A stretch of DNA of 5,233 bases from Clostridiales bacterium (GTDB taxonomy: Bacteria; Bacillota; Clostridia; Oscillospirales; Acutalibacteraceae). The notes under the pieces were generated by a model. The model was not told the DNA's origin, ran no database searches, and saw only the letters and a list, made by a program, of their open reading frames with translations. Made by a program: the position numbers and the translations under genes. Shown here piece by piece: positions 1 to 5,233 of this stretch. The stretch is taken from the NCBI GenBank assembly GCA_012516295.1, contig JAAYWU010000143.1, forward strand, positions 1 through 5,233. Reading direction: 5' to 3'. Numbering within the stretch: position 1 is the first letter of the stretch; each line of letters starts with the position of its first letter.

Positions 1-1558
1 GATGCTTGTGGTCGCCCTGCTCAGCACGGTGTGCAGCGTTCTTGTCAGCCTTATTGCCGCGCGTGTGGCGGCAGGGGTGTGTCGGACGCTCCGTTTGGAC
101 CTGTTTGAGAAGATTGAATCGTTTTCCAATGCGGAATTTGACAAGTTTTCGACTTCTTCTTTAATTACCCGAACAACCAATGATATTACGCAGGTGCAAA
201 CGCTGATTGTCATGGTCATCCGTATGGTTTTTTACGCGCCCATCCTCGGTACCGGCGGCGTTATCCGCGCGCTTTCGAAAAGCAGGTCCATGTCCTGGGT
301 TATTGCGCTGGCGGTATGCTGCCTTTTGCTTCTGGTTTTGTTTATGTTTGTGTTCGCGCTGCCCCGGTTCCGCATTGTGCAGGGGCTGATTGACCGGCTG
401 AACCGGATCGTCCGCGAGAATCTGGAGGGCATGCTGGTTATCCGGGCGTTCAGCACCCAGCGGTTCGAGGAACAGCGCTTTGATAAGGCAAATCTCGATC
501 TGACGGATACCAATTTGTTTATTAACCGGATTATGTCGTTTATGATGCCGACCATGATGCTGATTATGAACCTGACAACGGTTTTGGTTATCTGGGTCGG
601 TTCATGGCAGGTATCCGCGCTGCGGCTTCAGGTGGGCGATATGCTTGCCTATATGCAGTATGTTATGCAGATTGTTGTGGCGTTCCTGATGATGGCGATG
701 ATGTTTATCCTGCTTCCCCGCGCGTCCGTTTCCGCCGACCGGATTGCCGACGTACTGGAAACAAATCCGTCCATTGTAAATCCGGAAAACCCCAAGACGC
801 CCGAATCTTGCCGCGGCGTTGTCCGCTTTGAACATGTTTCGTTCCGGTATCCGGGCGCGGAGGAGGAAGTCCTGCACGATATCGATTTCACAGCCAGCCC
901 GGGCCAGACGACGGCGTTCATCGGTTCGACCGGTTCCGGAAAATCCACGGTGGTGAACCTGCTGCCGCGTTTTTATGACCCGACGGACGGGCGGATTACC
1001 CTCGACGGCGTGGATATCCGCGAATATGACCTTCACGCGCTGCGAAAGCAAATCGGGTATGTACCGCAGAAGGGCATCCTGTTTTCCGGAACAATTCGGA
1101 GCAATCTGGCCTATGCCGACCCGGACGCTGTCACTTTAGAGGAAATTTCCGAAGCGGCGCAGACCGCGCAGGCGATGGAATTTATCGAAACCAAGCCCGA
1201 CGGCTTTGACACGGAGATTGCACAGGGCGGCTCCAATGTGTCCGGCGGGCAGAAACAGCGGCTTTCCATTGCGCGTGCGTTGGTGAAAAAGCCGCAGATT
1301 TACATATTTGACGACAGCTTTTCCGCGCTCGACTTTAAGACGGACGCGAAGCTCCGCGCGGCACTACGCGAGAAAACCGGCTGGGCGACAACATTGATTG
1401 TCGCGCAGCGCATTTCCAGCATTATGTATGCCGACCAGATTATCGTTCTGGACAACGGCAGGATTGCGGGAAAGGGAACCCACAGGGAACTGATGGAGAA
1501 TTGCGAAGTGTACAGGGAAATCGCGCTCTCCCAGCTTAGTAAGGAGGAGCTTGCATGA
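1..1558 (+). CDS. ABC exporter half-transporter, degenerate-site subunit (BmrC/TM287-like), 5' partial
   Basis: ATP-driven efflux half-transporter of the type IV (ABCB-like) exporter fold, expected in the cytoplasmic membrane as a heterodimer with the next gene product. The window opens inside the membrane domain: the frame starts at base 2, and the ATG there is probably an internal Met, because the first membrane helix and roughly 60 residues are missing (518 aa seen; about 580 is usual). Counting from that Met, membrane helices lie near 2-24, 70-90, 97-120, 176-200 and 213-238. The ATPase domain follows: A-loop Tyr283, Walker A GSTGSGKST 308-316, Q-loop Gln356, signature VSGGQ 413-417, Walker B ending Asp437-Asp438, D-loop SALD 441-444. 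The catalytic Glu is replaced by Asp438 and the switch His by Gln469, so this subunit supplies the weak half of a degenerate ATP site but an intact signature to its partner. Its stop overlaps the next start in ATGA. The substrate cannot be read from sequence; multidrug export is a family-based guess. Confidence 0.95.
   Translation, partial: MLVVALLSTVCSVLVSLIAARVAAGVCRTLRLDLFEKIESFSNAEFDKFSTSSLITRTTNDITQVQTLIVMVIRMVFYAPILGTGGVIRALSKSRSMSWVIALAVCCLLLLVLFMFVFALPRFRIVQGLIDRLNRIVRENLEGMLVIRAFSTQRFEEQRFDKANLDLTDTNLFINRIMSFMMPTMMLIMNLTTVLVIWVGSWQVSALRLQVGDMLAYMQYVMQIVVAFLMMAMMFILLPRASVSADRIADVLETNPSIVNPENPKTPESCRGVVRFEHVSFRYPGAEEEVLHDIDFTASPGQTTAFIGSTGSGKSTVVNLLPRFYDPTDGRITLDGVDIREYDLHALRKQIGYVPQKGILFSGTIRSNLAYADPDAVTLEEISEAAQTAQAMEFIETKPDGFDTEIAQGGSNVSGGQKQRLSIARALVKKPQIYIFDDSFSALDFKTDAKLRAALREKTGWATTLIVAQRISSIMYADQIIVLDNGRIAGKGTHRELMENCEVYREIALSQLSKEELA
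1541..1547 (+). promoter_or_regulatory. Ribosome binding site for second ABC subunit
   Basis: AAGGAGG, a full match to the anti-Shine-Dalgarno sequence, lies within the last codons of the upstream ABC gene and 7 nt before the ATG at 1555. It fixes that start and, with the ATGA overlap, suggests translational coupling that would give roughly equal amounts of the two subunits. Confidence 0.85.
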
Positions 1559-3414
1559 GTGAACCAAAACAGGCTCCCCGCATGGGCGGCTTCGGTCACG
1601 GCGGGATGGGCGCTCCGGGTGAAAAGGCAAAGAACTTCAGCGGCACCATGACAAGGCTTTTCCATTACGCCGACGAGTACCGCACGCCGATGATTGTTGT
1701 TTTCATTTTGGCCGCGGCTTCCTCGGCGTTTTCCATCCTTGGGCCGAAGCTCCTTGGAAAAGTAACCACCAAGCTGTTCGAGGGCCTTATGGCCTACGCC
1801 CTGGGAACCGGGCTGCTGACGGATTTTAAATATATCGGGAGCCATATCCTGCTTTTGGTCGGGCTCTACCTCTTGTCCGCCGCGTTTTCCTATTTGCAGG
1901 GATACATTATGTCCGGTGTTTCCATGAAGATTACCTACCGCCTCCGGAAGGACATAACGGAAAAAATCAACCGCATGCCGCTTCGCTACTTTGACTCGCG
2001 CACCCACGGCGAAGTGCTTTCCCTCGTCACCAACGACGTGGATACGATTTCGCAGACCCTGAACCAGTCGCTGACCCAGCTCATCACTTCCGCCGCGACG
2101 ATTCTCGGCGTGCTAATCATGATGCTTTCCATCTCCTGGCTGATGACGCTGGTCAGCTTCCTGATTCTGCCGCTTACGGGTGTCCTGCTTGGCGGGATTA
2201 TGAAGCCGGCACAGAAGCAGTTCCGGCAGCAGCAGGAATACCTCGGCCATATTAACGGGCATGTGGAGGAAAATTTCTCCGGCCATAATGTTGTCCAGGT
2301 TTTCAACGGGGAAGCAAAAGCGGTTGAAACCTTTAAAAAATATAATGAAAAGCTCTTTGAATCTGCGTGGATTTCCCAGTTTTTAACCGGCATGATGATG
2401 CCGGTCATGACCTTCGTGGGAAATCTGGGTTACGTGGTTGTTTGCATTCTTGGCGGCTACCTTGCGGTGAAAAAGACGATTACGGTCGGCGACGTGCAGG
2501 CGTTTGTCCAGTATGTCCGCCAGTTTACGCAGCCGATTGCGCAGCTTGCCAATATCATGAATACGCTCCAGTCCACCGCCGCCGCCGCGGAGCGCGTCTT
2601 TGCGTTTTTAGCGGAGGAGGAGGAAATTCCGGAAACCGAAACGCCGGTCATCCCCGAGGCAGTACAGGGAGCTGTGGAGTTTAAGAATGTCCGGTTCGGT
2701 TATACCGAGGATAAAATCATTATCAAGGACTTTTCCTGCAAGGTTCGCGCGGGCCAGTCCATTGCCATCGTCGGCCCGACCGGAGCCGGAAAGACCACGA
2801 TTATTAAATTGCTGATGCGCTTTTACGAGCTGAACAGCGGCGATATCCTGATCGACGGGCATTCCATCCGGGACTACACCCGGGAAGGGCTGCGCAGCAT
2901 GTTCGGGATGGTGCTTCAGGACACCTGGCTCTATAACGCAACCATCATGGAAAATATCCGTTACGGCTCTTTCGATAAAACGGATGAACAGGTGATTGCG
3001 GCGGCAAAGGCGGCGCATTGCGCCGAATTTATCCGCGCCCTGCCGGACGGCTACCGGATGGTTCTGAATGAAGAAGCAACCAATATTTCGCAGGGGCAGA
3101 AACAGCTTCTGACCATTGCGCGGACGGTGCTCTCCGACCCGAAAATCCTGATTCTCGACGAGGCGACCAGCTCGGTTGATACCCGTACCGAGGTAATGAT
3201 TCAAAAGGCGATGGACGCGCTGATGCAAAACCGCACCAGCTTTGTCATTGCCCACCGGCTGTCCACCATCCGCGGCGCGGATTTGATCCTTGTCATGAAG
3301 GACGGGGACATCGTGGAACAGGGCAACCATGAAGAACTGCTGGCAAAGGGCGGATTTTACGCCAGCCTGTATCAGTCCCAGTTCGAAAACGGAGAGGAAG
3401 ATGAGACAGGATAA
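1555..3414 (+). CDS. ABC exporter half-transporter, catalytic-site subunit (BmrD/TM288-like)
   Basis: Second half of the heterodimeric exporter, 619 aa and complete. Residues 1-30 form a cytoplasmic tail with a Gly/Met/His stretch (10-20), as often seen in this subunit family. Membrane helices lie near 44-64, 96-120, 171-191, 194-214, 276-300 and 308-335, with a hydrophilic loop of about 30 residues (65-95) between the first two. ATPase domain: A-loop Tyr383, Walker A GPTGAGKTT 407-415, Q-loop Gln455, signature ISQGQ 511-515 (Gln replaces the first Gly of LSGGQ), Walker B ILILDEA 531-537 with catalytic Glu536, D-loop SSVD 539-542, switch His567. The intact Glu/His pairs with the normal signature of the first subunit to form the hydrolytic site, while its own altered signature faces the first subunit's Asp/Gln site. 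The start is set by the ATGA overlap and the AAGGAGG at 1541-1547. The C-terminus is acidic. Known relatives export drugs or peptides; the substrate here is unknown. Confidence 0.97.
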   Translation: MSEPKQAPRMGGFGHGGMGAPGEKAKNFSGTMTRLFHYADEYRTPMIVVFILAAASSAFSILGPKLLGKVTTKLFEGLMAYALGTGLLTDFKYIGSHILLLVGLYLLSAAFSYLQGYIMSGVSMKITYRLRKDITEKINRMPLRYFDSRTHGEVLSLVTNDVDTISQTLNQSLTQLITSAATILGVLIMMLSISWLMTLVSFLILPLTGVLLGGIMKPAQKQFRQQQEYLGHINGHVEENFSGHNVVQVFNGEAKAVETFKKYNEKLFESAWISQFLTGMMMPVMTFVGNLGYVVVCILGGYLAVKKTITVGDVQAFVQYVRQFTQPIAQLANIMNTLQSTAAAAERVFAFLAEEEEIPETETPVIPEAVQGAVEFKNVRFGYTEDKIIIKDFSCKVRAGQSIAIVGPTGAGKTTIIKLLMRFYELNSGDILIDGHSIRDYTREGLRSMFGMVLQDTWLYNATIMENIRYGSFDKTDEQVIAAAKAAHCAEFIRALPDGYRMVLNEEATNISQGQKQLLTIARTVLSDPKILILDEATSSVDTRTEVMIQKAMDALMQNRTSFVIAHRLSTIRGADLILVMKDGDIVEQGNHEELLAKGGFYASLYQSQFENGEEDETG

Positions 3415-3466
3415 AACTTTTCCCGTCGTATTATCACAGATTGAAGGAAAAGAGGTACATATATGA
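3401..3466 (+). other. Possible 21-codon bridging micro-ORF
   Basis: An ATG at 3401, six bases after GGAG (3391-3394), opens a 21-codon frame (begins MRQDKTFPVV, ends GKEVHI) whose TGA at 3464-3466 overlaps the adaptor ATG at 3463 as ATGA. It starts inside the last codons of the second ABC gene in another frame and spans the whole 48-nt gap. It could couple translation across the gap or be chance. I see no membrane segment or known motif in the peptide. A frame this short is weak evidence on its own. Confidence 0.22.
3449..3455 (+). promoter_or_regulatory. Ribosome binding site for short adaptor
   Basis: AAAGAGG lies 7 nt before the ATG at 3463. It is weaker than the sites of the neighbouring genes at 1541 and 4098, which may lower the yield of this adaptor or make it depend on ribosomes arriving from upstream. 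Confidence 0.65.
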
Positions 3467-4095
3467 AAAAGTTCAAGAAAATAGGAATCATCCTGCTTTT
3501 CGTCCTGGTTATCGGCGGCTGTGCAGGAGCATTCTACTATTTTTCGGTTAATGCCAATCTTTTGAAAACAGACAACGCGAAGGTAACGGCGAAAATGTAC
3601 ACCGTAACCGGCACATCCTCCTCCAAGCTCCTGGAATGGGATGTTTCGAAGGGGGACTTTGTGGTGAAAAATCAGGTTCTTGGCCGCCAGGAAACCCTGC
3701 CGAACATTACTTCTCCGATTAACGGCACGGTGGTCAAAAGCGACGCCATTGTCGGCCAGCTTGCGGGCCCCACGACCCAGCTTGCCGTTATCGCGGACAC
3801 CGACGATATGTATATCGGCGTAAATATTGAAGAAACCGAGATTGCGAAGGTGGCGGTGGGCCAGAAAGTGGATGTGACGATCGACGCGTACGGAAAGCGC
3901 GTGTTTTCGGGTAGGGTAACGGAAATCGACACCGCCACACAGACCTATTTCAGCAACGGTATGACCAGCTTTTCCACCAGCGGGGACTATACCAAGGTAA
4001 AGCAGTTGATTCCGGTTAAGGTTGTCATCGACAACCCGGACGAACTGCCCCTGATGTACGGCATGAACTGTGAAGTTGCCATTCATCTGCATTGA
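3463..4095 (+). CDS. HlyD/EmrA-type membrane fusion (adaptor) protein lacking the coiled-coil hairpin
   Basis: A 210-aa extracytoplasmic adaptor, complete. A Lys-rich start (MKKFKK) and a hydrophobic stretch at 7-27 anchor it in the membrane with the rest outside. An IGGC sequence at 17-20 is a poor lipobox, so a lipoprotein is possible but a plain membrane anchor is likelier. Residues 36-75 and 81-110 look like the two halves of a biotinyl-lipoyl (barrel-sandwich) domain (WDVSKGDFV, then ITSPINGTVV). Residues 118-175 match the EmrA/HlyD barrel pattern (GVNIEETEIAKVAVGQKV, a DAYG turn, a Gly-rich strand, then an aromatic-Ser pair), and 176-208 give the closing strands (KVKQLIPVKV). In EmrA a long helical hairpin separates the lipoyl halves; here only about six residues (75-80) do. 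Family knowledge says such proteins assist an inner-membrane exporter; position directly after the ABC pair suggests it serves that pump. The exact partner is inferred. Confidence 0.88.
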   Translation: MKKFKKIGIILLFVLVIGGCAGAFYYFSVNANLLKTDNAKVTAKMYTVTGTSSSKLLEWDVSKGDFVVKNQVLGRQETLPNITSPINGTVVKSDAIVGQLAGPTTQLAVIADTDDMYIGVNIEETEIAKVAVGQKVDVTIDAYGKRVFSGRVTEIDTATQTYFSNGMTSFSTSGDYTKVKQLIPVKVVIDNPDELPLMYGMNCEVAIHLH

Positions 4096-4097
4096 GA

Positions 4098-4104
4098 AAG
4101 GAGG
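4098..4104 (+). promoter_or_regulatory. Ribosome binding site for lipoprotein adaptor
   Basis: AAGGAGG sits in the 18-nt gap between the two adaptor genes, 9 nt before the ATG at 4114. It is a full consensus match and supports this start, which also gives the protein a proper lipoprotein signal peptide. Confidence 0.85.
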
Positions 4105-4113
4105 GATAGAACA

Positions 4114-5233
4114 ATGAAAAGAGGAATTTCCATTATCCTGTGCGCGGCGGCGCTTCTTACCTTCCTGACCGCGTGCAGCGGGGCGGACGACAGGCTCAGC
4201 GTGACAACCGCAAAGGTGAAAAGCATGGACGCGCTGGCAAGCGCCGATTACAGCGGAGTAATCCATTCACAAAGAACCATGGCGGTTATTCCCACAGTTT
4301 CCGCCAAAGTGGTTTCGGTAAATGTGAAAATGGGGCAGACGGTAAAGGAGGGCGACGTGCTGATGCAGCTCGACACCTCTGACGCGCAGCTTGCGCTGAA
4401 GCAGGCGCAGGCGGGGCTTGACACCGCAAAGGCAAACGAGCAGAAAATCGGCTCCGCGGCAAGCAAGCAGGCGGCGCAGCAGGCAAAGCAGGCCCTTTCC
4501 GCCGCGCAGAACGAGCTGCGCGATTCCACCGCAAATTATAATCTGGTGAAAAAGCAGTATGACCAGAACCAACTGACGGATTCGGCCCAGGCGGCTTACG
4601 ATAAGGCGAAAAGCGACTATGAAAAGACAAAGATTATGGTCTCGACCGGGGCGGCAAGCCAGAATGATTTAAAAAATGCGCAGAACGCGCTGAACAGCGC
4701 AAGCGCGCAGTTGGAAAGCGCAAAAGCCGCCGCACAGAACACCCTGAACGCGGCGGATACCCGCAGGAGGAACGCGCAAAGCGCGCTGAATACCGCACAG
4801 CTCAACTATACCCTTACCATGCAGGCCATCAATCCCAATAACGAAGCTGCGGCAAAGGCCAGCGTGGATTCCGCGGCGGCAGCCGTTGAAATCGCGCGGA
4901 AGCGCATTGACGATTCCACGGTCAGGGCTCCGATGGACGGAACCGTGGGCGCGGTGAACGTAAAAGAGGGCGACCTTGCCACCCCGCAGAGCGCGGCTTT
5001 CCAGATTACCGGAAATACGGTCATGGAAGTCTCCGTCAACGTGACCGAATCCATGGTTCGGAAGCTTTCCGTCGGCGGAAAGGCCACCGTGTTTCTTGCG
5101 GCAACCGGGGTCAAAACGGAGGGAACGGTTACGGAAATCGCTTCCATCGCTTCCTCGCAAAGCGGGATGTTCCCGGTGAAGCTTTCCATTGCGAACACCC
5201 AGAACCTGAAAGACGGCATGCAGGCAAGCGTGC
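4114..5233 (+). CDS. Lipoprotein efflux adaptor (RND/MacA-type membrane fusion protein) with long coiled-coil hairpin, 3' partial
   Basis: Open to the window end: 373 codons and no stop. The signal peptide is a lipoprotein type: MKRG, a hydrophobic core (5-18), then lipobox LTAC with Cys21 as the lipidated residue, so the mature protein should be tethered to the outer face of the cell membrane. Residues 55-90 are the first lipoyl half (GQTVKEGDVLMQLD 74-87). Residues 92-267 are a long helical hairpin, about a quarter Ala and rich in Gln, Asn, Ser and Lys, with a turn near 177-181 and no proline until Pro241. Residues 268-298 are the second lipoyl half (VRAPMDGTVGAV). From 303 on comes a beta-barrel (VSVNVTESMVRKLSVGGKATV) leading to FPVKLSIAN. 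The membrane-proximal end is cut off. This order is that of adaptors for RND pumps and MacB-type ABC transporters. It follows the short adaptor by 18 nt in the same operon. Its pump may be the ABC pair here or a transporter beyond the window; the sequence does not decide. Confidence 0.93.
   Translation, partial: MKRGISIILCAAALLTFLTACSGADDRLSVTTAKVKSMDALASADYSGVIHSQRTMAVIPTVSAKVVSVNVKMGQTVKEGDVLMQLDTSDAQLALKQAQAGLDTAKANEQKIGSAASKQAAQQAKQALSAAQNELRDSTANYNLVKKQYDQNQLTDSAQAAYDKAKSDYEKTKIMVSTGAASQNDLKNAQNALNSASAQLESAKAAAQNTLNAADTRRRNAQSALNTAQLNYTLTMQAINPNNEAAAKASVDSAAAAVEIARKRIDDSTVRAPMDGTVGAVNVKEGDLATPQSAAFQITGNTVMEVSVNVTESMVRKLSVGGKATVFLAATGVKTEGTVTEIASIASSQSGMFPVKLSIANTQNLKDGMQASV

Noticed and set aside
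2..4. ATG at base 2 as the real start of the first ABC gene
   Set aside because: Translation from it begins at about the second membrane helix of the exporter fold; the first helix is missing and no upstream ribosome site can be seen, so this is a window-edge truncation.
1300..2007. A 235-codon minus-strand open frame across the junction of the two ABC genes
   Set aside because: It lies opposite the Walker B region and the start of the next ABC gene, both strongly supported, has no recognisable domain, and no ribosome site was evident.
3402..3434. Possible internal promoter in the gap before the first adaptor (TATTAT at 3429-3434)
   Set aside because: The -10-like hexamer has no acceptable TTGACA-like partner at 16-18 nt (the bases there read ACAGGA), so it is not supported.
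3415..3462. Possible terminator or attenuator between the ABC pair and the adaptors
   Set aside because: I found no GC-rich inverted repeat followed by a T run in this 48-nt gap; the short TTTT lies next to the ABC stop without a stem.
2608..4266. A 552-codon open frame on the minus strand across the second ABC gene and both adaptor genes
   Set aside because: It is in exact codon-on-codon register with the + strand genes, all three of which share one frame. It stays open only because those genes lack the codons TTA, CTA and TCA there; it ends at the first such codons on either side (TTA at 2608, TCA at 4267). The translation is rich in His, Arg, Cys and Gly without a recognisable domain, and crosses two gene junctions.
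4248..5219. Several overlapping minus-strand open frames opposite the second adaptor
   Set aside because: They arise from the GC-rich, Ala/Gln-rich hairpin codons; their translations are low-complexity Ala/Cys/Arg/Ser sequences, and they compete with one another for the same DNA.

Overview
This window looks like a piece of one efflux operon from a monoderm Firmicute, most likely a moderately GC-rich member of the Clostridia. The reasons are the strong AAGGAGG-type ribosome binding sites, the tight same-strand packing, the family of the two ABC half-transporters (close in design to BmrC/BmrD of Bacillus and TM287/TM288 of Thermotoga), and adaptor proteins with no outer-membrane channel gene in view. 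The organism call is inference from style, not from a marker gene.

Layout, all on the + strand. Bases 1-1558 hold the 3' part of an ABC exporter half-transporter whose start lies before the window. It overlaps by 4 nt (ATGA) the second half-transporter at 1555-3414. After a 48-nt gap comes a short, single-anchor HlyD/EmrA-type adaptor (3463-4095). A further 18 nt away is a lipoprotein adaptor with a long coiled-coil hairpin (4114 to the window end, no stop reached). No promoter or terminator is convincing anywhere in the window, so the transcript probably starts before base 1 and continues past base 5233.

How the genes fit together: the two ABC proteins are complementary. The first has a degenerate Walker B (Asp instead of Glu) and switch loop (Gln instead of His) but a normal signature. 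The second has a normal Walker B Glu and switch His but an altered signature (ISQGQ). Together they make one working and one degenerate ATP site, the hallmark of asymmetric heterodimeric exporters. The two adaptors contrast with each other: one is an EmrA-like barrel protein that has lost its hairpin, the other a lipoprotein with a hairpin of roughly 85 residues per arm. The second may serve the ABC pair or, as is common in this phylum, a transporter encoded just downstream.

The genes belong to known families and I see no clearly new system. The points most worth a second look are the pairing of a hairpin-less and a long-hairpin adaptor in one operon, a 21-codon open frame bridging the second ABC gene and the first adaptor, and the retained hairpin-tip pattern in an organism that should lack TolC.
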